Positions 37,845 to 47,209 of a stretch of 64,000 nucleotides of DNA are shown here, piece after piece (position 1 is the stretch's first letter; each line of letters begins with the position of its first letter). A program made the translations under genes and the position numbers. The notes beneath the pieces are model-generated. The model did not search any database and had not been told where the DNA came from. It saw only the letters and a list, made by a program, of their open reading frames with translations. The stretch is from Bacteroidales bacterium WCE2008 (lineage in GTDB: Bacteria > Bacteroidota > Bacteroidia > Bacteroidales > UBA932): positions 1-64,000 of the forward strand of contig FUZM01000006.1 in the NCBI GenBank assembly GCA_900167925.1, written 5' to 3'.

Positions 37845-39244
37845 AAGCCGAAGTATCTGTCTGCGTTGTTGTAGCTTATATCCTTGACCATCTGGTGGAT
37901 AAAGGCCATCTCGCTGCGAGGAAGCTTGCCGTTTTCGATGTCCTCTCCAAGCAGGTTGCAGAGCACTCTGCGGAAATATTCGTGACGAGGGTAGCTGAGG
38001 AAGCTGCGGGAATCCGTAAGCATCCCGACGAAGCGGCTGAGCAGCCCGAGAGCTGAAAGCGCATTCATCTGCTTCTTCATGCCGTCTTCCTGGTCCAGGA
38101 ACCACCATCCTGCGCCCAGTTGCATCTTTCCGGGAACTGAACCGTCATTGAAAGTATATGCCATCGTGGCGAGTACCTCGTTGTCCTTAGGATTGAGGTT
38201 GTATAATATGGTCCTTGTAAGTTTGTCTTCTCTTGCTAGGCGGTCGAGCATCTTGTGGCCCGAGGCGGCGAGAGGAAGGTCGTGGATGGCGTCGTATCCC
38301 GTGTCCGGGCCTATGGTTCGCAGCATTTTCGTGTTGTTGTTGCGGATTGCTCCAACGTGGAACTGCTGGGCCCAGCCGCTTGCATGGTCCATGACCGCGA
38401 ACTCGTAGAGCATTGCGCTGCGGAACTTCGAAAGCTCTTTTTCGTCTGCGCTCTTTCCGTCCAGTACTTTGCGGAAGATCGCGTCGATCTCGCTCTGGGT
38501 ATAGTCGTCGGCGTAGAATGTATCCAGACCGTGGTCGGAGAGCTTGCTGCCCATGGACGCGAAGAAATCATGCCTCTTCTGCAGGGCATCGATAAGGTCG
38601 CTGAAGGATCTTATCTCTACGCCCGAAACTTCAGCCAGGCGGTCGATGTATTTGCGGTAGGCGGCGGGATTCTCTATGGCCATAGCCTTGTCCGGACGCC
38701 AGGCCGGAAGTACTTTCGTGCCGAAAGGATGCTCGGCTATCTGTTTGTGCCAGCGGAGGTCGTCAACTGGGTCGTCGGTCGTGCAGACTACGCTGACATT
38801 GAATTTTCTGATAAGGGCCTGCCCCCTGTATTCCGGGGTCTGGAGTTTGGCCGTGCACTCTTCGTAGATCTTGCGGGCTGATCCAGGGTTGAGGATGCGG
38901 TCTATGCCGAAGCCTCTGGAAAGCTCGAGATGAGACCAGTGGTAGAGAGGATTCCTCATGGTATAAGGCATCGTCTCTGCCCATTTCTGGAATTTCTCCC
39001 AGGAAGACCTGTTACCTGTAATATATTCTTCCGGGACTCCGTTACCGCGCATTGCGCGCCACTTGTAGTGGTCGCCTCCGAGCCAGATTTCGGTAAGGTC
39101 CGCAAACTGGTGGTTTTCGGCGATCATCTGGGGAACAAGATGGCAGTGGTAATCGATTATCGGCATCTTCTCCGCGCTCTCGTGGTACAGCTCGCGGGCG
39201 GTGTCGTTGGTGAGCATGAAGTCTTTGTTCGTAAACTCTTGCAT
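37841..39244 (-). CDS. uxaC: Uronate isomerase
   Basis: A 467-residue member of the amidohydrolase-fold uronate isomerases. The N-terminal metal-binding HCH motif is MPIIDYHCHLVPQMIAEN, followed by the family segments WLGGDHYKWRAMRGNGVPEEYITG and NVSVVCTTDDPVDDLRWH. The C-terminal part has the conserved WWFLDQEDGMKKQMNAL and MLTDSRSFLSYPRHEYFRR. It converts D-glucuronate to D-fructuronate and D-galacturonate to D-tagaturonate. It follows lacI by 1 bp on the same strand, so regulator and isomerase share a transcript that diverges from kdgK-eda-exuT. Confidence 0.97.
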   Translation of the reverse strand: MQEFTNKDFMLTNDTARELYHESAEKMPIIDYHCHLVPQMIAENHQFADLTEIWLGGDHYKWRAMRGNGVPEEYITGNRSSWEKFQKWAETMPYTMRNPLYHWSHLELSRGFGIDRILNPGSARKIYEECTAKLQTPEYRGQALIRKFNVSVVCTTDDPVDDLRWHKQIAEHPFGTKVLPAWRPDKAMAIENPAAYRKYIDRLAEVSGVEIRSFSDLIDALQKRHDFFASMGSKLSDHGLDTFYADDYTQSEIDAIFRKVLDGKSADEKELSKFRSAMLYEFAVMDHASGWAQQFHVGAIRNNNTKMLRTIGPDTGYDAIHDLPLAASGHKMLDRLAREDKLTRTILYNLNPKDNEVLATMAYTFNDGSVPGKMQLGAGWWFLDQEDGMKKQMNALSALGLLSRFVGMLTDSRSFLSYPRHEYFRRVLCNLLGEDIENGKLPRSEMAFIHQMVKDISYNNADRYFGF

Positions 39245-39245
39245 A

Positions 39246-40295
39246 TTAGTAGTATTCGGTATTGTACTTTGTGAGTATGTCCATATGCATGAAATTATCC
39301 CTGTTCTCAGGCTTTTTCTTGAGGACGAGATAATCGACTATGGCCTTGACGGCGTTGTATGCCTGGATCTCCGGGTGCTGGGTTATGAGAGTGTTTACCA
39401 GACCTTTCTTGAGTGCGTTGATATTCTGCTCGAGGTTGTCGAAGCCTACAACATTATAACCCTTCATTCCATGCGCCTGCAGGAAGCCGGCGATAAGATG
39501 GATACGCGAGTTGAACATCACGATATTCCTGACTTCCGGATTTTCGGCGAAGAACGCAGACAGGGTCTCGTCTATCTTGACCGGGTCGGTAGGGTTGATG
39601 AATACGTTCGAGATACGGCATCCGGGATAGTGCTCCATTATATAGTCCACAAAACCTGCTCGTCTGTTGACGGTAGGGTCGGACTGTCCCTGGGCGTCAC
39701 GCTCGATACGGATTATAGCGATGTCGTCGACTTTCTTTCCTTCCGTAAGCAAATAGCCGCAGAGGTAGCCGCTCTGGTACATAGGCATTCCGAAGTAGGC
39801 CATATAGCCTTCCTGCTCCAGTTTGGAATCTGTAAATACGTACGGGATATCCTTGTCTTTGAGCCTTTCGGTGAAGTTGTGCGTCTCGTTCTTGAACATC
39901 GGCGCCACGATGACTCCGGAAGGATCCATCTCGATGATCTTGTCGCATACTTTCCTGAAGTCCTCGATGTCGTATTGGTTGTAGCAGACTTTCTCGATCT
40001 TGACGTTGAAAGTACGCGCATATTCGGCGGCTTTGTCAAGCCCCGGCTGATACAGGGCCCAGAAGTCGCCTTTATTGTATTCCGGGATCACTACGGCTAT
40101 CGTATGACTCTTGTGATAAGCCAGCATCGAGGCGTGGATGTTCGGTTCGTATCCCTGGTCCTTGATGACTTTCATCACCTTGTTGTAGCTCTTCTGGGAA
40201 ACGCCGCCTCTATTGTGCAATACACGGTCGACAGTGCCGTTGGAAAGCTTCGTCAACTGGGCGATGTCCTTTATAGTCAGATTCCGTTTAGTCAT
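39246..40295 (-). CDS. LacI-family transcriptional regulator of uronate genes
   Basis: A 349-residue protein starting at the ATG at 40295; a longer frame begins with TTG and would run into the operator region. The helix-turn-helix is LTIKDIAQLTKLSNGTVDRV with hinge helix residues after it (QKSYNKVMKVIKDQGYEPN). A periplasmic-binding-protein-like ligand domain follows (IAVVIPEYNKGDFWALYQPG). The recognition helix reads SNGTVDRVLH. It likely senses a uronate or its derivative. The 21-bp site at 40345-40365 between this gene and kdgK, repeated upstream of susC, is its probable operator. Confidence 0.92.
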   Translation of the reverse strand: MTKRNLTIKDIAQLTKLSNGTVDRVLHNRGGVSQKSYNKVMKVIKDQGYEPNIHASMLAYHKSHTIAVVIPEYNKGDFWALYQPGLDKAAEYARTFNVKIEKVCYNQYDIEDFRKVCDKIIEMDPSGVIVAPMFKNETHNFTERLKDKDIPYVFTDSKLEQEGYMAYFGMPMYQSGYLCGYLLTEGKKVDDIAIIRIERDAQGQSDPTVNRRAGFVDYIMEHYPGCRISNVFINPTDPVKIDETLSAFFAENPEVRNIVMFNSRIHLIAGFLQAHGMKGYNVVGFDNLEQNINALKKGLVNTLITQHPEIQAYNAVKAIVDYLVLKKKPENRDNFMHMDILTKYNTEYY

Positions 40296-40344
40296 TAGTA
40301 CAGCATATTTTCTGTAAAGATAATAATTTTTTCCCAAATTTTTC

Positions 40345-40365
40345 CGTTAACGTGCACGAAAATCG
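40345..40365. promoter_or_regulatory. LacI-type operator candidate between lacI and kdgK
   Basis: The core AACGTGCACGAAAATCG (40349-40365) is identical to 34065-34081, and the 21-bp extended sites differ at one base. It overlaps the expected -33 region of the kdgK promoter (TAATTTTG at 40377-40384), so binding would block kdgK transcription and could also control the divergent lacI-uxaC unit. Confidence 0.7.
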
Positions 40366-40376
40366 GGAAAAATGTT

Positions 40377-40384
40377 TAATTTTG
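40377..40384 (+). promoter_or_regulatory. Candidate -7 box of the kdgK operon
   Basis: TAATTTTG fits TAnnTTTG and lies 21 bp before the kdgK ATG. The position expected for the -33 box falls within the operator at 40345-40365 and is not a clear TTTG, which would suit a regulated promoter. Confidence 0.5.
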
Positions 40385-40405
40385 CCCCCGGTTATACAAT
40401 AAAAT

Positions 40406-41446
40406 ATGGCAAGAATCATAACATTCGGCGAGATAATGTTGAGGCTGGCAACCCCTGGCTACCTCCGTTTCTCCCAAACCGATACATTTAACGCCACTTT
40501 CGGCGGAGGAGAAGCCAATGTGGCGGTTTCTCTGGCAAATTACGGCATGGACGCCCAGTTCGTCAGCCGTTTTCCGGACAATGATATCGCAAAAGCGTGT
40601 ATTGCGGATCTCCGTAAGCATGGAGTCGGCACGGGACTCAGCATCTTCGGAGGAGACCGCCTCGGAATATATTATCTCGAAACGGGTGCCGTAGCCCGTC
40701 CAAGCAAGGTCGTATATGACCGTGCGCACTCTTCCATCTCGGAAATCCAGCCCGGGATGATCGACTGGGACAAGGTGTTCGAAGGTGCCGACTGGTTCCA
40801 CTGGACCGGTATCACCCCTGCGCTCAGCCAGGGCGCGGCAGACGTGTGCCTGGAGGCTGTCAAGGCTGCCAACCGTCTCGGAGTGACCGTATCCTGCGAC
40901 CTGAATTACCGCAAGAATCTCTGGAAATATGGCAAGAAAGCTTCCGAGATAATGCCGGCTCTCGTAGAGGGCTGTGATATAATCCTCGGCAACGAAGAAG
41001 ATGCGGACAAGGTCTTCGGCATAAGGCCGGAGGGCTTTGACGTTACTGCAACCGAGGGTAAGGTGAATGCGGCGGAGTTCGAGAGCGTATGCACTCAGCT
41101 GATGAAGAAGTTTCCAAGGGCCAGGAAGGTGATAATCACTCTCCGTGGTTCTATAAATGCCAACCACAATACATGGGGCGGGGTCCTCTATGACGGAAAG
41201 ACTCTGTTCCAGTCAAAGCGTTATGACATTACCCATATCGTCGACAGAGTCGGCGGCGGCGATTCATTCATGGGCGGCCTTATCTACGGTCTTCTTACTT
41301 ACAAGGATGACGATCAGAAGGCGCTTGAGTTTGCAGTGGCCGCTTCATGCCTGAAACATACGATTTATGGGGATTTCAATCTCGTTACTGTTGCCGAAGT
41401 CGAGAATCTGATGAAGGGGGACGGCAGCGGACGCGTATCAAGATAA
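40406..41446 (+). CDS. kdgK: 2-dehydro-3-deoxygluconokinase (PfkB family)
   Basis: A 346-residue sugar kinase of the PfkB family. The first signature region is [16 protein letters not shown] near residues 31-46. The second is [16 protein letters not shown], with the catalytic Asp in GGGD, about residues 280-295. It phosphorylates KDG to KDPG in hexuronate breakdown. It heads a three-gene operon with eda (4-bp gap) and exuT (10-bp gap), divergent from lacI-uxaC. Confidence 0.95.
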   Translation: MARIITFGEIMLRLATPGYLRFSQTDTFNATFGGGEANVAVSLANYGMDAQFVSRFPDNDIAKACIADLRKHGVGTGLSIFGGDRLGIYYLETGAVARPSKVVYDRAHSSISEIQPGMIDWDKVFEGADWFHWTGITPALSQGAADVCLEAVKAANRLGVTVSCDLNYRKNLWKYGKKASEIMPALVEGCDIILGNEEDADKVFGIRPEGFDVTATEGKVNAAEFESVCTQLMKKFPRARKVIITLRGSINANHNTWGGVLYDGKTLFQSKRYDITHIVDRVGGGDSFMGGLIYGLLTYKDDDQKALEFAVAASCLKHTIYGDFNLVTVAEVENLMKGDGSGRVSR

Positions 41447-41450
41447 GATT

Positions 41451-42119
41451 ATGGCAAGATTCAATAAAATTCAGGTTCTCCAGGCTATGGGGAGCACCGG
41501 AATGGTTCCGGTTTTTTATGACAGCGACATGGAAGTCGCAAAGAATGTGCTCAAGGCCTGCTACGATGGCGGGGTAAGGGCGTTCGAATTTACAAATCGC
41601 GGAGATTTCGCTATAGACGTATTCAGGCAGCTGGAGCTTTTCGCAAGGACTGAATGTCCGGAAATGATCCTTGGAGTCGGCTCTATAGTGGATGCCCCTA
41701 CTGCGGCCCTCTATATCCAGTACGGGGCCAATTTTGTCGTAGGTCCTTATTTCAACCGCGAGATCGCCCTGCTCTGCAACCGGCATCTGATTCCTTATAC
41801 TCCGGGCTGCGGTTCCGTGACCGAGATCGGCGATGCCCATGAGGTCGGATGCGACCTGGTCAAGATCTTCCCTGCCGGAAATGTCGGAGGCCCGTCGTTC
41901 GTCAAGAACGTCAAGGCGCCGTTGCCATGGGCTCAGATAATGGCGACAGGGGCTGTGGAGCCGACGGAGGAGAATCTGTCCGCGTGGTTCAAGGCCGGAG
42001 TCTATTGCGTCGGCATGGGCTCGAAGCTTTTCCCTAAAGAGGCGGTCGCTTCGGGGGACTGGAAGAAGATTTCGGATCTCTGCCGCAATGCACTTGGAGT
42101 AATTAAAGCTAACAGATAG
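41451..42119 (+). CDS. eda: KDPG / 4-hydroxy-2-oxoglutarate aldolase
   Basis: A 222-residue class I aldolase of the Eda family. The Schiff-base lysine is in LVKIFPAG (about residue 140), with the preceding [11 protein letters not shown] segment and the C-terminal [13 protein letters not shown] phosphate-binding segment. It splits KDPG to pyruvate and glyceraldehyde 3-phosphate, the step after KdgK. It is placed between kdgK and the transporter gene. Confidence 0.95.
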   Translation: MARFNKIQVLQAMGSTGMVPVFYDSDMEVAKNVLKACYDGGVRAFEFTNRGDFAIDVFRQLELFARTECPEMILGVGSIVDAPTAALYIQYGANFVVGPYFNREIALLCNRHLIPYTPGCGSVTEIGDAHEVGCDLVKIFPAGNVGGPSFVKNVKAPLPWAQIMATGAVEPTEENLSAWFKAGVYCVGMGSKLFPKEAVASGDWKKISDLCRNALGVIKANR

Positions 42120-42129
42120 TACACATAAG

Positions 42130-43536
42130 ATGACGACACAACAGAAACTGATGACCAACTGGCGCTGGTGGATATGCTCGCTTCTTTTCTTTGCGACCAC
42201 CGTCAATTACCTTGACCGCCAGGTATTGTCACTGACGTATGACGAATTCATTAAGCCGGAGTTCGGATGGAAGGATACCGATTATGGTACTATAACTAGT
42301 TTCTTCTCCATCTTCTACGCTATCGCCAGCCTTTTCGCCGGCAAGTTCGTAGACTGGATGGGGACTAAAAAGGGGTATCTGATTTCAATCGGGGTATGGT
42401 CTTTCGGCGCCGTACTCCATGCAGCCTGCGGTTGGGGTACCGCGCAGATCGTAAGCAATACGGCTCTTACCGTTTCAACTATTTCTGTTTATCTGTTCCT
42501 GCTCTGTCGCGGTATCCTTGCCTTGGGTGAGTCTGGTAACTTCCCGGCTGCCATAAAGACAACTGCGGAGTATTTCCCTAAGAAAGACCGTGCGTTCGCC
42601 ACGTCTATTTTCAATGCCGGAGCATCAGTCGGCGCTCTCGCGGCCCCTTTGTGCATCCCTGTGCTTGCCAAGCACCTGGGCTGGGAGATGGCGTTCATAG
42701 TCATAGGTGCCCTGGGCTTTGTATGGATGTTCTTCTGGACCTTCATGTACAGCAAGCCGGAAGAAAGCAGGAAAGTAAACGAGGCCGAACTCGCTTATAT
42801 CCATCAGGATGATGCCGAGAGACCGGAAGCGGAACCTGCCGGCGACGAAAAGTCCATTCCTTTCCTCCGGTGCTTCCTTTATAAGCAGACCTGGAGTTTC
42901 ATTACCGGAAAGTTCCTTACCGACGGCGTATGGTGGTTCTTCCTTTTCTGGGCTCCGTCATATTTTGCCAACCAGTTCGGGGCGAAGGCTTCCAGTCCGC
43001 TCGGACAGGGACTGATCTTTACCCTTTACGCCATAGTTACGGTCGTATCGATAATCGGAGGTTATCTGCCTAAATTCTTCGTGGAGAAGAAAGGCATGCA
43101 GCCGTATCCCGGAAGGATGATAGCGATGCTTATCTTCGCTTTCTTCCCGATTGCCGCTTTGTTTGCCCAGCCTCTCGGCATGGGACTGGACAACCCTTGG
43201 TGGCCTGCGATCCTCATCGGTATCGCCGCTGCCGGGCATCAGGCCTGGTCTGCCAATCTTTATTCGACTATCGGGGACATGTTCCCGAAGAGCGCCATCG
43301 CTTCGATCACCGGTATAGGAACAATGGCCGGCGGTCTCGGATCGATGATAGTGCAGAAGGTAGCCGGATTGCTTTTTACCCATGCGGAGGAGGCTGGAGA
43401 GGCCTTTTCTTTCATGGGCTTCGAGGGCAAACCTGCAGGATATTTCATTATGTTCTGTTTCTGCGGAGTTGCCTATCTTGTCGCCTGGATAATCATGAAG
43501 TCTCTTGTACCGAGGTACAAGGTCATTGAGATATAG
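42130..43536 (+). CDS. exuT: MFS hexuronate transporter (ExuT-like)
   Basis: A 468-residue, 12-helix major facilitator of the anion:cation symporter/hexuronate branch. The N-terminus NWRWWICSLLFFATTVNYLDRQVLSL and the loop DWMGTKKGYLISIGVWSFGAVLH are characteristic. The last gene of the kdgK operon, it probably imports glucuronate or galacturonate across the inner membrane. A terminator at 43570-43600 follows. Confidence 0.92.
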   Translation: MTTQQKLMTNWRWWICSLLFFATTVNYLDRQVLSLTYDEFIKPEFGWKDTDYGTITSFFSIFYAIASLFAGKFVDWMGTKKGYLISIGVWSFGAVLHAACGWGTAQIVSNTALTVSTISVYLFLLCRGILALGESGNFPAAIKTTAEYFPKKDRAFATSIFNAGASVGALAAPLCIPVLAKHLGWEMAFIVIGALGFVWMFFWTFMYSKPEESRKVNEAELAYIHQDDAERPEAEPAGDEKSIPFLRCFLYKQTWSFITGKFLTDGVWWFFLFWAPSYFANQFGAKASSPLGQGLIFTLYAIVTVVSIIGGYLPKFFVEKKGMQPYPGRMIAMLIFAFFPIAALFAQPLGMGLDNPWWPAILIGIAAAGHQAWSANLYSTIGDMFPKSAIASITGIGTMAGGLGSMIVQKVAGLLFTHAEEAGEAFSFMGFEGKPAGYFIMFCFCGVAYLVAWIIMKSLVPRYKVIEI

Positions 43537-43569
43537 ACTTCAAAAAACACAAACAATACTCTTCTTCCC

Positions 43570-43600
43570 GAGAGGCCGGACTTTTCAAGCCCGGCTTCTC
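43570..43600 (+). terminator. Terminator of the kdgK-eda-exuT operon
   Basis: The arms GAGAGGCCGG (43570-43579) and CCGGCTTCTC (43591-43600) form a 10-bp stem with one G-T pair and an 11-nt loop, followed by the T-rich TTATTTAT. Confidence 0.8.
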
Positions 43601-43626
43601 TTATTTATAGAATGAAAGATTTTACG

Positions 43627-43634
43627 TACATTTG
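43627..43634 (+). promoter_or_regulatory. Candidate -7 box of the nhaC-GH3-queH operon
   Basis: TACATTTG fits TAnnTTTG and lies 5 bp before the ATG at 43640, which implies a leaderless or very short leader. No TTTG is seen at the -33 position. Confidence 0.45.
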
Positions 43635-43639
43635 CGGGA

Positions 43640-44944
43640 ATGAACGTGTCTGAATCCAAAATAAAGACGGGAGGTTTTCTTGCCCTCAGCCCGTTGCTTC
43701 TGTTCCTGGTTGTATATCTGGGATCATCCCTGCTTGTAGGGGATTTCTATCGTGTACCTGTTTCTTCGGCTTTCCTGATAGCCTCAATATATGCTCTTTT
43801 CATCAGCAAAGGGCGGGATATCGAGAAGAAGATGGCTGTATTCTCGGCCGGAGCCGGCAACCGTAATGTCCTGATGATGATATGGATATTCGTGCTGGCC
43901 GGGGCTTTTGCCAATACCGCCAAAGATATCGGTGCAATCGAAGCGACGGTCAATCTGGCACTGGTCATACTTCCGGGGAAACTTATACTCGCAGGCCTGT
44001 TCATCGCCGCGTGTTTTATCTCCATGTCCATAGGCACCAGCGTCGGTACTATCGTCGCGCTCGTCCCGATCGCCGCAGGAATTGCCGGACAGACCGGGGT
44101 CGGCCTTCCGACTGCGACCGCAATAATAGTAGGCGGGGCCTTCTTTGGAGATAATCTCTCATTCATTTCGGATACGACGATCGCCGCCACCAGGACGCAG
44201 GACTGTTCCATGTCCGATAAATTCAGGGCCAATATCTGGATCGCCGGACCGGCTGCGCTGGTAGTCGCCGCAATCTACGTTTTCCTGGGTCTGAATCTCG
44301 ACGCCCGCCCGGAGATCGGTGATATCAGCTGGGTCAGGCTGATGCCTTATCTTATGGTCATAATACTCGCTGTCAGCGGAGTCAATGTCATTGGAGTACT
44401 GGCCATCGGACTTGGGATGAACGCTCTGATAGGACTCATTTCGGGGGACTTCAGCTGGGTCGGACTTCTCGAGTCGATCGGATCCGGAATCGCAGGGATG
44501 GGAGACCTGATCATCGTGACGATGCTCGCTGGCGGTATGCTGGAGGTTATCCGTGCCAATGGCGGTATCGACTATATAATCCGGAAACTTACGGTCAGGA
44601 TCAAGAGCAGGGTCGGCGCCGAACTGAGTATCGCCGCCCTTGTCAGCATATGCAATCTCTGTACGGCCAACAATACTATCGCGATCATCACTTCGGGGCA
44701 TATTGCCAAAGATATTTCCGACCGCTTCGGGCTGGATCCGCGGAAGTCTGCCAGTTTACTTGATACATTCTCCTGCGTCATCCAGGGCATGCTCCCGTAC
44801 GGAGCCCAGTTGCTCATGGCGTCCGGACTTGCCGGGATATCGGCGATCAGCATTATCTCACGGCTGTATTATCCTTTCGTCTTGGCGGGATTCGCGCTTC
44901 TTGCGATATTTTTCAGATATCCACATAAATACTCAAGAACATGA
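43640..44944 (+). CDS. nhaC: Na+/H+ antiporter, NhaC family
   Basis: A 434-residue polytopic protein with NhaC-family landmarks: the IGTSVGTIVALVPIAAGIA loop and GGAFFGDNLSFISDTTIAATRTQ, followed by repeated hydrophobic helices. It likely exchanges sodium for protons or an organic acid. Its stop overlaps the GH3 start (ATGA). Pairing with a glycoside hydrolase and queH in one transcript has no obvious functional logic. Confidence 0.88.
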   Translation: MNVSESKIKTGGFLALSPLLLFLVVYLGSSLLVGDFYRVPVSSAFLIASIYALFISKGRDIEKKMAVFSAGAGNRNVLMMIWIFVLAGAFANTAKDIGAIEATVNLALVILPGKLILAGLFIAACFISMSIGTSVGTIVALVPIAAGIAGQTGVGLPTATAIIVGGAFFGDNLSFISDTTIAATRTQDCSMSDKFRANIWIAGPAALVVAAIYVFLGLNLDARPEIGDISWVRLMPYLMVIILAVSGVNVIGVLAIGLGMNALIGLISGDFSWVGLLESIGSGIAGMGDLIIVTMLAGGMLEVIRANGGIDYIIRKLTVRIKSRVGAELSIAALVSICNLCTANNTIAIITSGHIAKDISDRFGLDPRKSASLLDTFSCVIQGMLPYGAQLLMASGLAGISAISIISRLYYPFVLAGFALLAIFFRYPHKYSRT

Positions 44945-47208
44945 AACACTTTTTCCCCACTGTCTTAGCTGCTCTGGCTTTCTCAGTGATGGCACCGGCT
45001 CAACCTTATCTGGATCGCAGCCTTTCTCCTGAAGAAAGGGCGGACGATCTTATCTCCAGACTCACTATCGAAGAAAAAGCATCGTTGATGATGAATTCGT
45101 CAGCAGCTATAGAAAGATTGGGTATCAAACAGTATAACTGGTGGAACGAGGCTCTCCACGGCGTCGCCAGAAACGGTTCTGCGACTGTTTTTCCGCAGGC
45201 TATCGGAATGGCGGCTTCTTTCGATGACGAACTTATATATGAAGTCTTCACAGCTGTCAGCGACGAGGCCAGGGTCAAGAACCAGATGGCAGTCGACAGC
45301 GGTAAACCTATCAGAATCTATCAGGGGCTGACTTTCTGGACCCCTAACATCAATATATTCAGGGACCCGCGCTGGGGCCGTGGCATGGAGACATACGGGG
45401 AGGATCCGTATCTCACCGGTCGTCTCGGAATGGCCGTAGTCCGCGGTCTGCAGGGGCCGGACGACAGTCCTGTGAGGAAGGCCCATGCCTGCGCGAAGCA
45501 CTATGCCGTGCATTCGGGTCCGGAGTCGAACCGCCACTCTTTCGATGTGTCCGTTTCGGACCGCGATCTGTATGAGACTTATCTCCCTGCGTTCAAGGAT
45601 CTGGTGACCAAGGCCGGAGTGGAAGAGGTCATGACCGCGTACAACCGTGTCGACGGAGTGCCGGCCGGCGCGAGCGACCTTCTCATGAACAAGATACTCC
45701 GCGATGAGTGGGGCTTCAAGGGTCTGGTGACCTCCGACTGCTGGGCGGTCGCCGATTTCTATGAACCCGGACGTCATGGCTTCAGTCCCGATGCTGTTTC
45801 GGCTGTCGCCGCTGCCGTCAAGGCCGGTATGGACACCGAGTGCGGAGAGGCTTTCCAGTTCATTCCGGAGGCTGTTTCGAGGGGACTTCTGGATGAGGCC
45901 GATGTCGACCGTAATCTCAAGAGACTTCTGATCGCCCGATATCGTCTCGGCGAGATGGACGGAATCAATCCGTGGAACAGTCTTTCTGCGGATATAGTAG
46001 AGGGCGAGGAGCATCGAGCGCTTTCCCGCAAGATCGCCGGAGAGACTATAGTCCTTCTGCAGAACAGGGGTGGTGTGCTTCCTCTGGCCAAGGATGCCAA
46101 GGTGGCTCTTATAGGTCCGAATGCTGATGATGCGGAGATGATGTGGGGCAACTACAATCCTGTGCCTAAGTCGACGGTTTCCCTGCTTGACGCTTTCAAG
46201 GAGCGTATTCCGGATCTTACTTATTTCAAGGCCTGCGGCCTGCTGGGCGAGGACGTGCGTCCTGAGCGTCAGGACAATTCTTTCATGAACCAGCTGCTTA
46301 CCCTGAGCGAGCAGGAACTCAGCGAAGTGGCCAAGAGGTATGCTATCAGCATGCAGGATATCAGAGCTTATGCCAAGCGTCAGGAGCTCTTCAACCAGAG
46401 CTTCAGTCCGATGCTGGATGTCGATGCCGTGCTTGCCAGTCTGGAAGGGATAGATATCGTAGTATTTGCTGGCGGTATTTCTCCTCGTCTCGAGGGAGAG
46501 GAGATGCCGGTTCATATCCAGGGATTCAACGGAGGAGACCGTACCGATATAGATCTTCCGACTGTGCAGAGGACTCTTCTGAAGGCCCTTCATGATGCCG
46601 GCAAGAAGGTTATCTTCGTCAATTTCTCAGGCAGCGCCATAGGACTTGTGCCTGAAAAGGAAAGCTGCGATGCCATTCTTCAGGCATGGTATCCCGGCCA
46701 GGAGGGCGGAAATGCGATAGCTGATGTCATCTTCGGAGATGTCAATCCTTCCGGAAAGCTTCCGGTGACTTTCTATAAGTCTGTGGACCAGCTTCCTGAT
46801 TTCGAGAATTACGATATGAAGGGCCATACTTACCGTTATTTCGAGGGCGAGCCTGCCTTTGCTTTCGGTCATGGCCTGAGCTATACTACTTTCAAGTACC
46901 GCAGGGCCCGCATCAAGAACGGTTGCCTTGTCGTCAAGGTGAAGAATACCGGCAAGCGTGACGGCGAAGAGGTCGTGCAGCTTTATGTAAGCCGGAAGGG
47001 CGACAAGGAAGGTCCGATAAAGACTCTGCGTGGTTTCAAGAGGGTATTCATCCCGGCCGGAAAGACGGTGACAGTCTCGATTCCGCTTACTCCGGAGACT
47101 TTCGAGTGGTGGAACGGTTCGGAGATGACTCCGTTGAAGGGACGCTATACTCTTTATTATGGCGGCTCTTCGGACAAGTTACGCAAGAAAAGCTACAAAC
47201 TTAAATAA
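44941..47208 (+). CDS. Glycoside hydrolase family 3 (beta-xylosidase/beta-glucosidase type)
   Basis: A 755-residue secreted enzyme (signal peptide MKHFFPTVLAALAFSVMAPA). The N-terminal TIM barrel has YNWWNEALHGVARNGSATVF, FWTPNINIFRDPRWGRGMET, the substrate-binding KHYAVHSGPESNRHS and the nucleophile Asp in GLVTSDCWAV (about residue 264). The (alpha/beta) sandwich and fibronectin III-like C-terminal domains are present. The NWWNEALHGVAR pattern is typical of the xylosidase/arabinosidase branch. There is no PA14 insert. It probably acts in the periplasm on oligosaccharides imported by SusCD-type systems. Confidence 0.93.
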   Translation: MKHFFPTVLAALAFSVMAPAQPYLDRSLSPEERADDLISRLTIEEKASLMMNSSAAIERLGIKQYNWWNEALHGVARNGSATVFPQAIGMAASFDDELIYEVFTAVSDEARVKNQMAVDSGKPIRIYQGLTFWTPNINIFRDPRWGRGMETYGEDPYLTGRLGMAVVRGLQGPDDSPVRKAHACAKHYAVHSGPESNRHSFDVSVSDRDLYETYLPAFKDLVTKAGVEEVMTAYNRVDGVPAGASDLLMNKILRDEWGFKGLVTSDCWAVADFYEPGRHGFSPDAVSAVAAAVKAGMDTECGEAFQFIPEAVSRGLLDEADVDRNLKRLLIARYRLGEMDGINPWNSLSADIVEGEEHRALSRKIAGETIVLLQNRGGVLPLAKDAKVALIGPNADDAEMMWGNYNPVPKSTVSLLDAFKERIPDLTYFKACGLLGEDVRPERQDNSFMNQLLTLSEQELSEVAKRYAISMQDIRAYAKRQELFNQSFSPMLDVDAVLASLEGIDIVVFAGGISPRLEGEEMPVHIQGFNGGDRTDIDLPTVQRTLLKALHDAGKKVIFVNFSGSAIGLVPEKESCDAILQAWYPGQEGGNAIADVIFGDVNPSGKLPVTFYKSVDQLPDFENYDMKGHTYRYFEGEPAFAFGHGLSYTTFKYRRARIKNGCLVVKVKNTGKRDGEEVVQLYVSRKGDKEGPIKTLRGFKRVFIPAGKTVTVSIPLTPETFEWWNGSEMTPLKGRYTLYYGGSSDKLRKKSYKLK

Positions 47209-47209
47209 T

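Noticed and set aside
40296..40337. Longer LacI-family protein starting at a TTG
   Set aside because: It adds residues before the helix-turn-helix not seen in the family and begins next to the operator; the ATG at 40295 gives a normal LacI start.
47159..47209. QueH start inside the GH3 gene
   Set aside because: The ATG 1 bp after the GH3 stop gives the normal family length; the upstream part is the GH3 C-terminus in another frame.
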